A stretch of DNA of 64,000 nt from SFEL01 sp964392455 (lineage in GTDB: Bacteria; Bacillota; Clostridia; Christensenellales; CAG-138). The stretch is from positions 1 through 64,000 of the forward strand of contig CAYMPG010000009.1 in NCBI GenBank assembly GCA_964392455.1, given 5' to 3'. The position numbers and the translations under genes were made by a program. Numbering within the stretch: the first letter of the stretch is position 1; every line of letters starts with the position of its first letter. The notes beneath the pieces were generated by a model, which searched no databases, was not told the origin of the DNA, and saw nothing but the letters and a program-made list of their open reading frames with translations. This document shows positions 40,657 through 49,996 of this stretch, one piece after another.

Positions 40657-40663
40657 ATCTGCG

Positions 40664-40725
40664 TTTGTGACAACGGATGGTCCTCTGGCGGCGGACAGTC
40701 GTATACGAACATTCGTAGGAAGGAG
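40664..40725 (+). promoter_or_regulatory. rplS leader, probable L19 autoregulatory RNA
   Basis: The short leader has hairpin GTCC...GGAC (40680-40696) and a tight hairpin TACGAACATTCGTA (40704-40717) abutting the ribosome binding site AGGAAGGAG. An L19 leader class is known in Firmicutes; assignment is by position and structure only. Confidence 0.5.
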
Positions 40726-40731
40726 AATAAA

Positions 40732-41085
40732 ATGTCCAACATCATCAGAGAACTCGAAAAAGAACAGCTCCGCAGCGACCTGCCCAAGCTGGAGATTGGC
40801 GATACCGTTCGCGTATTCGTCAAGGTCGTTGAAGGCAACCGCGAGCGCCTCCAGAACTTTGAAGGCATCGTGATTAAGCAGCAGGGCGGCGGCATCCGCC
40901 AGTCCTTCACCGTACGCCGTGTATCCTATGGCGTAGGCGTAGAGCGCACCTTCCCCTATCATAGCCCTCGTATCGGCCGCATCGAAGTGGTTCGTCACGG
41001 TAAGGTTCGCAGGGCCAAGCTGTACTACCTCCGCAATCGCGTTGGTAAGGCTGCCAAGGTGGTCGAACGCATCGTATCCAAGTAA
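40732..41085 (+). CDS. rplS: 50S ribosomal protein L19
   Basis: A 117-residue ribosomal protein at the 30S-50S interface: FEGIVIKQQGGGIRQSFTVR, GVERTFPYHSPRIG and AKLYYLRNRVGKAAKV. Codons are the preferred set (CGC, CGT, ATC), unlike trmD next to it. AGGAAGGAG precedes the ATG. Confidence 0.97.
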   Translation: MSNIIRELEKEQLRSDLPKLEIGDTVRVFVKVVEGNRERLQNFEGIVIKQQGGGIRQSFTVRRVSYGVGVERTFPYHSPRIGRIEVVRHGKVRRAKLYYLRNRVGKAAKVVERIVSK

Positions 41086-41097
41086 TCAAAGCCAAAC

Positions 41098-41143
41098 GGC
41101 AAGGCATTGCCCCTGTTCCTATGGAATGGGGGCTTGTTTTTTC
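41098..41143 (+). terminator. Rho-independent terminator after rplS
   Basis: Inverted repeat CAAGGCATTGCCCC...GGGGGCTTG (41099-41135) with inner TTCC/GGAA, followed by TTTTTT. Confidence 0.8.
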
Positions 41144-41172
41144 TTGGCGGGGAGAGAAAATACTGGTATACT
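41144..41172 (+). promoter_or_regulatory. Promoter for rbgA-rnhB-yraN
   Basis: TTGGCG (41144-41149), a 17-bp spacer and TATACT (41167-41172), starting right after the T run of the rplS terminator. Confidence 0.65.
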
Positions 41173-41204
41173 GATAAAATAGAGTAACGTAACATGGAGG
41201 AAGT

Positions 41205-42098
41205 ATGCTTATTCAATGGTATCCGGGCCATATGGCCAAGGCCAGGCGGCAGCTTATTGAAAACCTTAAGCTGATAGACGTGGTGGTGGAGATAGTGGAC
41301 GCAAGGGCGCCAAGGGCTACCCGCAACCCTGACTTTGATGACCTTTTTAAAGAGAAAAAGCGGGTGGTGCTGCTGAATAAGAGCGATCTTGCCTCACCGG
41401 TGGAAACCAAAAACTGGATAGCCGCCTACAGAGGGCAGAATATAAGCGCAATAGAGTTTGTGGCCACAAATTCCGCAAAGAAAAAGGCCGCCCTTGACCT
41501 TATACAAAAGGCGGCAGAGGAAAAGATACAGCGGTCTCTGGATAAGGGAATAAAGAAAACCGTCAGGGTAATGGTAGTGGGTATACCCAATGTGGGCAAG
41601 TCTACCTTCATTAACCGCATAGCCGGTATGAACCGTACCATCGTTGGGGATAAGCCCGGCGTTACCAAGGGGCAGCAGTGGGTAAAAATTACTCCGTACC
41701 TTGAGCTGATGGATACTCCGGGGCTGCTGTGGCCCAAGCTGGAGGATGCGGTGCTTGCAAGGCATGTGGCCTATATCGGCTCCATAAAGGATGATATTAT
41801 GGATACGGAGGAGCTGGCGGCGCTGCTGCTGAGCGACCTTATGGAGCTTTGTCCCGAGGAGCTCATGGCAAGGTACAAAAAGCTGGAAAAGGACATGGCA
41901 CCCGAGGAGCTGCTGGAGGGGGTATGCAGAAGCCGTGGCTTTGTGCTGAGCGGCGGAAAGCTGGATACCGAGCGGGCTGCAAGGATAGTGCTTGATGAAT
42001 TCCGCAGCGGCAAAATAGCAAGGGTCACGTTGGACAGGGCAGAAATACCCGCAGACGAGGGCAAGCCCGAGGAGGCCGCCAATGGCCAGGATGAATGA
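41205..42098 (+). CDS. rbgA: Ribosome biogenesis GTPase RbgA (YlqF)
   Basis: A 297-residue circularly permuted GTPase needed for late 50S assembly. It starts MLIQWYPGHMAKARRQL. The G motifs appear in permuted order: LNKSDL (G4) first, then GIPNVGKSTFINR (G1), GVTKGQQW (G2) and DTPG (G3). The C-terminal domain has the family LEGVCRSRGFVLSGGKLD. It overlaps rnhB by 17 bp. Confidence 0.95.
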   Translation: MLIQWYPGHMAKARRQLIENLKLIDVVVEIVDARAPRATRNPDFDDLFKEKKRVVLLNKSDLASPVETKNWIAAYRGQNISAIEFVATNSAKKKAALDLIQKAAEEKIQRSLDKGIKKTVRVMVVGIPNVGKSTFINRIAGMNRTIVGDKPGVTKGQQWVKITPYLELMDTPGLLWPKLEDAVLARHVAYIGSIKDDIMDTEELAALLLSDLMELCPEELMARYKKLEKDMAPEELLEGVCRSRGFVLSGGKLDTERAARIVLDEFRSGKIARVTLDRAEIPADEGKPEEAANGQDE

Positions 42099-42711
42099 AG
42101 CTGAAAGGCTATTGGAGCTTACAAGGATAGAAACAGAATACTGGAGCAGGGGCATACTGCCTGCCGGCATGGACGAGGTGGGCAGGGGGCCTCTTGCGGG
42201 GCCTGTGGTAACGGCCTGTGTGGTGCTGCCGCCGGAGCCGCTGATAAAGTATGTAAATGACTCAAAGAAGCTGTCTCAGGGGCGCAGGGAAAAGCTGTAT
42301 CCCGAAATAAAGGCGACGGCGCTGGCCTGTGCCACAGGCTGGAAAAGCCCCGAGGATATAGACAGCCTGAATATACTGAATGCCACCCGGCGAGCCTTTG
42401 AGGAGGCCTTTAACGCATTGGAAAGCAAGCCGCCGGTGGTGCTGCTGGATGCTATGACAGGAGTGGATATAGGGGCAGAGCAGCATTCCTTTATACACGG
42501 GGATGCCCTGAGCTATCTTATTGCCGCAGCATCAATAGTTGCCAAGGTGGAGAGGGATAGATACATGGTGGAGATGGATGCCCTGTATCCCCAATATGGC
42601 TTTGCAAGAAATAAGGGCTACGGCACGGCAGAACACATTGCCGCATTGAAAAAATACGGCCCCTGCCCAATACACAGGCGCACCTTCATAAAAAACTTTA
42701 TAGGAGACTGA
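42082..42711 (+). CDS. rnhB: Ribonuclease HII
   Basis: A 209-residue enzyme cutting RNA in RNA-DNA hybrids and single misincorporated ribonucleotides. Catalytic residues are in GMDEVGRGPLAGPV, LLDAMTG and AAASIVAKVERDR. The ATG at 42082 has GGAGG 6 nt upstream; an ATG at 42091 is the alternative. Confidence 0.95.
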   Translation: MARMNEAERLLELTRIETEYWSRGILPAGMDEVGRGPLAGPVVTACVVLPPEPLIKYVNDSKKLSQGRREKLYPEIKATALACATGWKSPEDIDSLNILNATRRAFEEAFNALESKPPVVLLDAMTGVDIGAEQHSFIHGDALSYLIAAASIVAKVERDRYMVEMDALYPQYGFARNKGYGTAEHIAALKKYGPCPIHRRTFIKNFIGD

Positions 42712-42714
42712 CCC

Positions 42715-43068
42715 ATGAGCAACAGCCGTGAAAGGGGAATACGTGGGGAAAACATAGCCGCTTTGTATATGGAAAAAAGCGGCTTTACGCTTCTTGAGAG
42801 GAATTACCGGCGAACTGCCTGCGAGGTGGATATAATAGCCCTTGAAGGGGAGGTGCTGGTATTTACCGAGGTAAAGGCCAGAAGCAGCACAGCAGGCGGG
42901 CTGGGGCGGGAGGCCGTAAGCCTACGCAAGCAGCAGCGGCTTATAAGGGGAGCGCTGGAGTATATTGCGGAAAAGCGCGTGGACGATAGGTGCGGGCGCT
43001 TTGACGTGGCCGAGGTAGACCTTAATACAGGGGCGGTAAACTATATCAGAGATGCATTTCAGGTGTAA
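42715..43068 (+). CDS. YraN-family (UPF0102) endonuclease-like protein
   Basis: A 117-residue protein with a predicted PD-(D/E)XK nuclease-like fold: GENIAALYMEKSGFTLLERN, then the core CEVDIIALEGEVLVFTEVKARS with the D...E-K pattern. Usually next to rnhB and comM/dprA, as here. The molecular role is not established. Confidence 0.9.
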   Translation: MSNSRERGIRGENIAALYMEKSGFTLLERNYRRTACEVDIIALEGEVLVFTEVKARSSTAGGLGREAVSLRKQQRLIRGALEYIAEKRVDDRCGRFDVAEVDLNTGAVNYIRDAFQV

Positions 43069-43141
43069 ATTTTTATGTATAGGGTGTGAAGCAGCACGTA
43101 CTGTGGTAAAATAAGCCTATAAAACATATTTCAGAGGTATT

Positions 43142-46100
43142 ATGCGTAAAATTGCAGCGGCATTGTTTGCCTTGATGATTATTGCTGCGCCAATGGGCGC
43201 AGCCTTTGCCGATGAGCCGGTAAATATAGAAAACGGGGACTTTTCAGATATATATTCCGACGGTACTCCGGTGGGCTGGTATGTGGAAGCCTGGAATGAT
43301 GATACGGGGGATTACCAGGTGGATGTGGCCGAGCAGGATGGATATAACTGCCTGCATATCGTAAGCTATCAGGATAACGATGTGCGCCTGTGCAAGGAGA
43401 TAGCGGTGGAGCCTGATACCTGCTACAGGATAAGCTGCGAGGTAAAGGCCATGGCGGTGGAATATGGCGCCGGTGCAAACCTTTCGGTGCTGGATACCTT
43501 TGCCGCATCAGAGCCGGCCTATACCAATAGCGAATGGACTCCCATAAGCCTTGTGGGGCGAACCGAAAAGGATATGGATACCATGACCCTGTGCCTGCGT
43601 CTTGGGGGCTACAGCAGCCTGTCAATGGGCGAGGCGTGGTTCAGGGAGCTTACCATAACCAAGCTGGATGAGGCCCCGGCAGATGAAACCGTAAAGGATA
43701 TAGCCATCGTAAGCCTGGATAATAGCAGCAGCGGCAGCACTGGCGGGGACAGCCTGCCGGTGGGGACGATGCTGCTGGCGGTAGCCTGTACTGCGGTTGC
43801 AGGCATATTGTGCTACAGGAAGTTTATCCTGCCTAAAAACAGCATTGGCGAAGGCCGGGGAAAGGATCAGCGGGCGGCAGTATTGCTGCTGGTGTCGGCA
43901 CTGTGCGTAAGGTGTGCGCTGTCCATAGCATATTATGGGCACAGCACTGATATAAACTGCTTTATGGCCTGGGCATATTACCTTGCAGAGGGCGGCCCGG
44001 GGGTATTTTACACATCCGGCTTCTTTGCAGATTATCCTCCCGGATATATGTATGCGCTGTGGCTGGCAGGGAGCATTGCAAAGGCCATGAATATCGCCTA
44101 CGGCAGCACGGCATATGCCCTGCTTGTAAAGGTGCCCGCCGTAATTGCAGACCTTGGCGCAGCCTATATTGTATACAGGCTGGCCTCGAAGCGCTATTCT
44201 GAAAGCACTGCACTGGCACTGATGGGCCTTGTGGCCTTTAATCCGGCAATGGCCTTCATATCCGGCGGCTGGGGCCAGGTGGATCAGGTTCTTACCATGC
44301 TGCTGCTGCTTACTGTGTATCTCTTTGAGGAGGACAGGCTGGAGCTTGCTGGCATAGTATATGGCGCAGCCATAATAACAAAGCCTCAGGCCCTTATGGC
44401 AGGGCCGCTGCTGGCTGCTGCATATTTTGCAAAGGTATATTCCGGCGGCAGGAAATACGTCCTGCGGACGCTTCTTTCAGTGGCAGGGGCGGTGGCAGCC
44501 ATATTTGCCATATCGCTGCCCTTTAAGGGCACGCAGGAGCCGCTGTGGTTTATAGGCAAGCTGGTGGGCACTGCCACCTCATATCCATATGCCAGCATAG
44601 AGGCCTTTAACCTTATGGCGCTGCTGGGTGGAAACTGGGCCTCTGTGAATAGCGATCTGCTGGGCCTTACCTATGGCGCATGGGGCAGCATAATGATAGT
44701 GCTGTCCTGCGTGGGCTCCATATGGCTGTACCTCAGGGCAAAAAAAGAAAAGGGCTGCCTTGCGCTGTGCATGGGGCTGCTGCTTGCTGCCCTCTTTACA
44801 CTGGGGCAGTATATGCACGAAAGGTATGTATTCCCGGTGCTTATGCTGGTGATGGCTGCATTCCTCTGCTATGGGGACAGGCGGCTTATAATCGCCTACA
44901 TAATCTTCACCTGCTCGCTGCTGCTGAATACCATTGCGGCCTTTGTAATAACCGACAATGTGAGCTGGCGGGGCAGCGGCTATGATTTTATCACCTTCCT
45001 GGGCAGCATTATGACGGTGGCGGCCTTTGTATACCTTGCACAGGTGAGCATTGAGCTGCTTACAGGCAAAAAGCGGCAGCCCGCCTTTACATACAGGAGG
45101 GCCAATGCTGAAATCACCCTTAAGGGCGGCGAGCCCATGCCGGGATTCAGCAAAAAGGACAGGATATACTGCCTTGGCCTTACCGTAATATACGGGATAA
45201 TAGCCCTTGTGAACCTTGGCAGCACCCAGGCCCCCCAGACATACTGGCGGGGAGGCTGGCAGAGCGAGGCTGCAAATATCACCTTTGACGGCAGCGTCAC
45301 CATAGCCGAGGTGAGGGTGTTTGGCGGCATAGATGAAGGCCGTGCCGTTTTTACCTTTGACAGCGGCGATACCATTGAATATCAGCAATACAATAGCGAT
45401 ATGTATCGCTGGGAAACCATAAGCCAGGGCCCTGTAACTGCATCAGGTGTGAGCATTTCCGTGGATTACGGCGGGATATGGCTTAATGAAATAGCCTTCT
45501 TTGATGAAAATGGGCAGCTTATCCCCGCATATTCACAGAATGCTCCGGAGCTTGTGGATGAGCCGAATATGATACCCGAGGTGCCATCCTACCTGACCGG
45601 TATGTATTTCGATGAGCTGTATCATGGGCGCACTGCCTATGAGCATCTTCACGGGCTGGAGCCATACGAAAACTCCCATCCGCCCCTTGGCAAGGTATTC
45701 ATAATGCTGGGCATAGCGGTGCTTGGCATGAATCCTCTGGGCTGGCGTATAGTGGGGGCGCTGTTTGGCATAGCCATGGTGCCGATAATGTACGCCTTTG
45801 GAAGAAGGCTGTTTAAGAGCAGCGAGTATGCGCTGGTGGGCGCAGGGGTGTTTGCATTTGATTTTATGCACTATACCCAGACTCGCATTGCCACTATAGA
45901 CGTATATGGCGTATTCTTTATAATACTGATGTATTACTTCATGTATCAGTATTATTGCATGAATTTTCATACCGATGGCCTTAAGGCCACGCTGAAGCCC
46001 CTTGGCCTTGCAGGGCTGTTCTTCGGCCTTGGAGCTGCCAGCAAGTGGATATGTATATACGCAGGGGGCGGCCTTGCAGTGATACTGTTTACGTCGCTGT

Positions 46101-46846
46101 ATAAGCGATACAGGGAGTATATTACATTCAGCCAATCCGATGACAGGGCTCAGCGGGAGGCGGTAAAGGATTTCAGGCGCAATACGGTGCTGACGCTGCT
46201 GTGTTGCTGCGTGTTTTACATTGCAGTGCCGGTGGCAATATATATTGCCAGCTACATACCCTATATGCTGTGCGAATCTCCGTATGATTTAAGGGGCATA
46301 TGGGGTGTGCAGGAGTTTATGTTCAGCTATCACAGCGGCCTTACCGCTACCCATCCCTATCAGTCCTCCTGGTGGCAGTGGCCGCTGGATATGAGGCCGG
46401 TATGGTACTTCATAAATTACAGCCTGCCTGAGGGCATGAGCTCTACTATCTCCGCCTTTGGCAACCCGGCCGTATGGTGGACGGGCTCCATAGGCACAGT
46501 CCTGCTCATTGCAAGGCTGCTCAATGGAAAGCAGAGGGGAGATAAGAGCACATTTGTGCTGCTGGTGGGCCTTGGGGCAAATTATATACCCTGGGTGCTG
46601 GTGAGCCGCTGCACGTTTGCCTATCATTTCTTTGCAAGCGTCCCCTTTATAGTGCTGCTTACGCTGTGGCTTATAAAGGAGACAGAGCGGCGCAGGCCGG
46701 AGCTTGGCTGGATAAAGTGGGCATGGCTGGCGGCGGCAGTAATATTGTTTATAGTGTATTACCCGGTGATATCCGGCCTCCCTGCGCCTACCTCATACAT
46801 TAAGGCGCTGGAGCTGCTGCCGGGCTGGGATTTCCTCGGATACTGA
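43142..46846 (+). CDS. Giant membrane protein with two GT-C glycosyltransferase modules
   Basis: A 1234-residue protein. A signal peptide (about residues 1-24, ending GAAFA) is followed by an extracellular beta-rich carbohydrate-binding-like domain (about 28-185), a Ser/Gly linker and a first GT-C module with about ten membrane helices (about 205-650; DINCFMAWAYYLAEGG, FADYPPGYMYALW). After a cytosolic link and a helix comes a discoidin-like segment (about 695-810), then a second GT-C module of the protein O-mannosyltransferase/PMT type (about 815-1225), with the catalytic-type DE pair Asp824-Glu825 in YFDELYHGRTAYE and HPPLGKVFI. It should transfer sugars from a polyprenyl-phosphate donor to wall polymers or proteins outside the cell. 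GtrA follows 19 bp later. Confidence 0.85.
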   Translation: MRKIAAALFALMIIAAPMGAAFADEPVNIENGDFSDIYSDGTPVGWYVEAWNDDTGDYQVDVAEQDGYNCLHIVSYQDNDVRLCKEIAVEPDTCYRISCEVKAMAVEYGAGANLSVLDTFAASEPAYTNSEWTPISLVGRTEKDMDTMTLCLRLGGYSSLSMGEAWFRELTITKLDEAPADETVKDIAIVSLDNSSSGSTGGDSLPVGTMLLAVACTAVAGILCYRKFILPKNSIGEGRGKDQRAAVLLLVSALCVRCALSIAYYGHSTDINCFMAWAYYLAEGGPGVFYTSGFFADYPPGYMYALWLAGSIAKAMNIAYGSTAYALLVKVPAVIADLGAAYIVYRLASKRYSESTALALMGLVAFNPAMAFISGGWGQVDQVLTMLLLLTVYLFEEDRLELAGIVYGAAIITKPQALMAGPLLAAAYFAKVYSGGRKYVLRTLLSVAGAVAAIFAISLPFKGTQEPLWFIGKLVGTATSYPYASIEAFNLMALLGGNWASVNSDLLGLTYGAWGSIMIVLSCVGSIWLYLRAKKEKGCLALCMGLLLAALFTLGQYMHERYVFPVLMLVMAAFLCYGDRRLIIAYIIFTCSLLLNTIAAFVITDNVSWRGSGYDFITFLGSIMTVAAFVYLAQVSIELLTGKKRQPAFTYRRANAEITLKGGEPMPGFSKKDRIYCLGLTVIYGIIALVNLGSTQAPQTYWRGGWQSEAANITFDGSVTIAEVRVFGGIDEGRAVFTFDSGDTIEYQQYNSDMYRWETISQGPVTASGVSISVDYGGIWLNEIAFFDENGQLIPAYSQNAPELVDEPNMIPEVPSYLTGMYFDELYHGRTAYEHLHGLEPYENSHPPLGKVFIMLGIAVLGMNPLGWRIVGALFGIAMVPIMYAFGRRLFKSSEYALVGAGVFAFDFMHYTQTRIATIDVYGVFFIILMYYFMYQYYCMNFHTDGLKATLKPLGLAGLFFGLGAASKWICIYAGGGLAVILFTSLYKRYREYITFSQSDDRAQREAVKDFRRNTVLTLLCCCVFYIAVPVAIYIASYIPYMLCESPYDLRGIWGVQEFMFSYHSGLTATHPYQSSWWQWPLDMRPVWYFINYSLPEGMSSTISAFGNPAVWWTGSIGTVLLIARLLNGKQRGDKSTFVLLVGLGANYIPWVLVSRCTFAYHFFASVPFIVLLTLWLIKETERRRPELGWIKWAWLAAAVILFIVYYPVISGLPAPTSYIKALELLPGWDFLGY

Positions 46847-46865
46847 TAAAATTATGGAGAACGGT

Positions 46866-47264
46866 ATGAAGGGCATAGGACATGGCCTGAGGCAGCTTAT
46901 AAAGTATGGGCTGGTGGGCGTTATGAATACGGCAGTGGATTTTCTGGTCTACCAGCTCCTTACCTTTCTTGGGGTGAATTATGCCATAGCCCAGTGTGTA
47001 TCGTATAGCTGCGGCATACTTAACAGCTATCTTTTTAACAGCCGCTGGACCTTTAAAGAAACTGCAAGGCATGAGCGCAGGGAGTTTATCTCATTTGCGG
47101 CGGTAAATATCCTATCGCTGGGCATATCTGTGGCGCTGCTGAAGGTTTGCTACGATGCTCTTGGCATACAGAGCGACCTTATAAGCAAGGCCATAGTGAC
47201 CCCCATAGTAATGGTCATCAATTTTATAGGCACAAAGCTTCTGGTTTTTAAAAAAACAAAATAA
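46866..47264 (+). CDS. GtrA-family membrane protein
   Basis: A 132-residue protein with four membrane segments, typical of GtrA proteins thought to move or position polyprenyl-linked sugars across the membrane: QLIKYGLVGVMNTAVDFLVY and CGILNSYLFNSRWTF. The ATG at 46866 has GGAG six bases upstream; an ATG at 46854 has none. Its position after the double GT-C gene suggests it serves donor supply for that enzyme. Confidence 0.88.
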   Translation: MKGIGHGLRQLIKYGLVGVMNTAVDFLVYQLLTFLGVNYAIAQCVSYSCGILNSYLFNSRWTFKETARHERREFISFAAVNILSLGISVALLKVCYDALGIQSDLISKAIVTPIVMVINFIGTKLLVFKKTK

Positions 47265-47285
47265 ACAGATCCGGAGGAACAGCCC

Positions 47286-48812
47286 ATGCTTGCTAAGCTC
47301 AAAAGCTACGGACTGTATGGCCTGGATGGCTTCATGGTAACTGTGGAGGTGGACGTGAGCAACGGCCTTACCACATTTGAGATCGTGGGGCTGCCCGATG
47401 CGGCTGTGCGGGAATCACGGGAGCGTGTTCGTGCTGCCATAAAAAACAGCGGCTACACCTTTCCCATAGGGCGGGTGACTGTAAACCTTGCCCCGGCAGA
47501 CAGGAAAAAAGAAGGCTCCGTATACGATTTGGCCATTGCCTTGGGCATACTGGCTGCTACGGAGCAGATACCCCACCTGCTGCCTGAGTATATCTACATA
47601 GGCGAGCTTGCGCTGGATGGGTCTATACGGGGCATAAACGGCCTGCTGCCCATGGTGATAAGCGCATATTCCGAGGGGATGGATACCTTTGTGGTGCCGG
47701 AGGAGAATGCGGGAGAGACCAGCTATATAGATGGGGTTACCGCCTATGGTGTGGGCAGCCTCAGGGAGGCGGGGGATTTTCTCAGCGGCAGCATACGCCT
47801 TGAGCCCCAGCAAAAGCGAAAGTGGAGCCCGGCACGGCTGAGCTATGGCAGCGATTTTTCCGAAATAAAGGGCCAGTATGCTGCAAAGCGCGCTGCGGAG
47901 ATAGCTGCGGCAGGCGGCCATAATATGCTGCTGGTAGGAACGCCCGGGTCAGGCAAGACAATGCTTGCAAAGAGCATGCCCTCAATACTGCCTGAGCTTA
48001 CCTTTGAGGAGGCGCTGGAGATAACTAAAATACAATCCATCACCGGCAGCATGACCGGCGATGATGGCATAGCCTGCGAAAGGCCATTCCGCTCGCCACA
48101 TCATTCCGCATCCACTGCGGCGCTGGTGGGCGGCGGGCAAAAGGCCCAGCCGGGAGAAATAAGCCTTGCACACTGCGGGGTGCTGTTTCTTGATGAATTT
48201 CCGGAGTTTCAAAAGGATGTGCTGGAGGCGCTGCGTCAGCCCCTTGAGGATGGCATGGTAAGCGTGACGAGGGCCAGCTTTAAGGCCACATACCCTGCGG
48301 ACTTTATGCTGATAGCTGCAATGAACCCCTGCCCCTGCGGATACTTTGGCAGCCGCACCCAGGAATGCCGCTGCAAGCCCTATGAGGTATCCCGCTACAG
48401 GGGGCGCATCAGCGGCCCCATGCTGGACAGGATAGATATGCATGTGGAAATGGCAGAGGTCGGGTATTCGGATATTACCTCAAAGAGCCCGGGCGAAAGC
48501 TCCGCAGCCATACGGGAGAGGGTGGATGCTGCCCGCAGGATACAGCGGGAGCGGTATAAGAATGACGGTATAATATCCAATTCCCAGCTCACCTCCCGCC
48601 TTGTGAAGAAATACTGCAGAATGGATGAAAAGGCTGAAAACCTCATGAAGCAGGCCTACACCAAGATGAACCTCAGCGCCAGGGCCTATAATAGGATAAT
48701 GAAGGTGGCCCGCACGATAGCAGACCTTGATGGCGGCGGGGATATAACCTCCACCCACATGGCGGAGGCCATACAATACCGTTCTGTGGATAAAAAGTAC
48801 TGGGGAGGCTAA
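47286..48812 (+). CDS. comM: YifB/ComM-family Mg-chelatase-like AAA+ ATPase
   Basis: A 508-residue hexameric helicase-like ATPase that supports branch migration of incoming DNA. The N-terminal Lon-like domain (about residues 1-170) starts MLAKLKSYGLYGLDGFMV, the AAA core has GTPGSGKTMLAKSMPSILP and Walker B GVLFLDEFPEF, and MNPCPCGYFG marks the family. GGAGGA precedes the ATG; dprA follows 3 bp later, as in many Firmicutes. Confidence 0.94.
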   Translation: MLAKLKSYGLYGLDGFMVTVEVDVSNGLTTFEIVGLPDAAVRESRERVRAAIKNSGYTFPIGRVTVNLAPADRKKEGSVYDLAIALGILAATEQIPHLLPEYIYIGELALDGSIRGINGLLPMVISAYSEGMDTFVVPEENAGETSYIDGVTAYGVGSLREAGDFLSGSIRLEPQQKRKWSPARLSYGSDFSEIKGQYAAKRAAEIAAAGGHNMLLVGTPGSGKTMLAKSMPSILPELTFEEALEITKIQSITGSMTGDDGIACERPFRSPHHSASTAALVGGGQKAQPGEISLAHCGVLFLDEFPEFQKDVLEALRQPLEDGMVSVTRASFKATYPADFMLIAAMNPCPCGYFGSRTQECRCKPYEVSRYRGRISGPMLDRIDMHVEMAEVGYSDITSKSPGESSAAIRERVDAARRIQRERYKNDGIISNSQLTSRLVKKYCRMDEKAENLMKQAYTKMNLSARAYNRIMKVARTIADLDGGGDITSTHMAEAIQYRSVDKKYWGG

Positions 48813-48815
48813 GCC

Positions 48816-49919
48816 ATGGATTCGCAGAGAAGATACAGGCTGTGGCTCGCCTTTGCCATGGGAGACAGGATAAAGCGGCAGGCTGACCTTTTGCAGGAGC
48901 ATGGGGATGCGGAGGCCGTATTCAATGCGGCCCGGGAGGGCGCCCTTAAGCCAAGGCTGCATACTGACGAGGCGCTGTTTGCCATGCTTGGGAGCAAGGC
49001 AAACCAGGACTATATTGACAGGTGCCTTGCATACCTTGATAAAAACCGCATTACGCCCCTGCTTATGGAGGATGCAGGCTATCCTGAGCTGCTGAAGGAA
49101 ATATATCTGCCCCCTGCATTGCTGTATGTAAAGGGCAGGCTGCCTGAGCGTATACCTCTGCCGATAGCCGTTATAGGCTCACGGCAATGCTCAAAGTACG
49201 GGGCAGAGGTGGCAGAGATGCTTTCTGCTGAGCTTGCAGCAAGCGGAGTATGCGTGGTATCCGGCCTTGCCTATGGCATAGACTGCATATCTGCACGGGC
49301 TGCCCTGTCCAGCGTCCCAAAGAACAGCTTTCCTACGGTGGCGGTGCTTGGCAGCGGCGTGGACGTGGTGTATCCCCATGAAAACAGGGGCCTTTATGAT
49401 GCTATCTGTGAACGGGGCGCAGTCATTTCGGAATTCCCTCCGGGCACTGCCCCGGATAGATTTAATTTTCCCAGGCGAAACAGGATAATATCCGGAATGT
49501 CAAGGGGAGTGCTGGTGGTGGAGGCGGCAGTAAAAAGCGGCACACGCATCACCGTGGATCATGCCCTTGAGCAGGGCAGGGATGTATTTGCCGTGCCGGG
49601 GCGCATTACGGACGACACCTGCTGCGGCACAAATGAAATGATAAGAGACGGCGTTGCAAAGCTGGTAAACGAGGCAAAGGATGTGCTGGTGGAGTACGGC
49701 GTGGATGTGGCTGCGGCGAAAAGGGCAGAAAGTATAGACGAATCAGCCCTTCCCATACAGGGGCTGCTGGTGGTGAACCTGCTTAAGGCGGGCAAAAGAA
49801 CCGTAGATGAGCTGCGGGAAATGACGGGCATGGATATGGGCTTATTAAATTCCACCTTGACAGAGATGGAAATTTCGGGAATAATTAAGCAATCGCCCGG
49901 AAGGCTTTATTCATTATAA
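48816..49919 (+). CDS. dprA: DNA processing protein DprA
   Basis: A 367-residue protein that loads RecA on incoming single-stranded DNA. The Rossmann-like core shows VIGSRQCSKYG, SGLAYGID, GSGVDVVYPHENRGLY and NFPRRNRIISGMSRGVLVVE. A C-terminal winged-helix-like DML1 domain (about residues 300-367) is present. An N-terminal SAM-like helical part precedes the core. Together with comM it suggests at least latent DNA uptake or recombination ability. Confidence 0.95.
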   Translation: MDSQRRYRLWLAFAMGDRIKRQADLLQEHGDAEAVFNAAREGALKPRLHTDEALFAMLGSKANQDYIDRCLAYLDKNRITPLLMEDAGYPELLKEIYLPPALLYVKGRLPERIPLPIAVIGSRQCSKYGAEVAEMLSAELAASGVCVVSGLAYGIDCISARAALSSVPKNSFPTVAVLGSGVDVVYPHENRGLYDAICERGAVISEFPPGTAPDRFNFPRRNRIISGMSRGVLVVEAAVKSGTRITVDHALEQGRDVFAVPGRITDDTCCGTNEMIRDGVAKLVNEAKDVLVEYGVDVAAAKRAESIDESALPIQGLLVVNLLKAGKRTVDELREMTGMDMGLLNSTLTEMEISGIIKQSPGRLYSL

Positions 49920-49996
49920 TAATGGCACCGGCCTGTGCAAGGCCGGGGGCAGGCACAGCGCCTGCTCAAGGCCAGTGAAAACACGGAGGTAGCAAC

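Noticed and set aside
49920..49990. GC-rich repeats between dprA and topA as a terminator
   Set aside because: GGCC repeats can pair in several ways but no T tract follows and topA is probably co-transcribed or has an unclear promoter.
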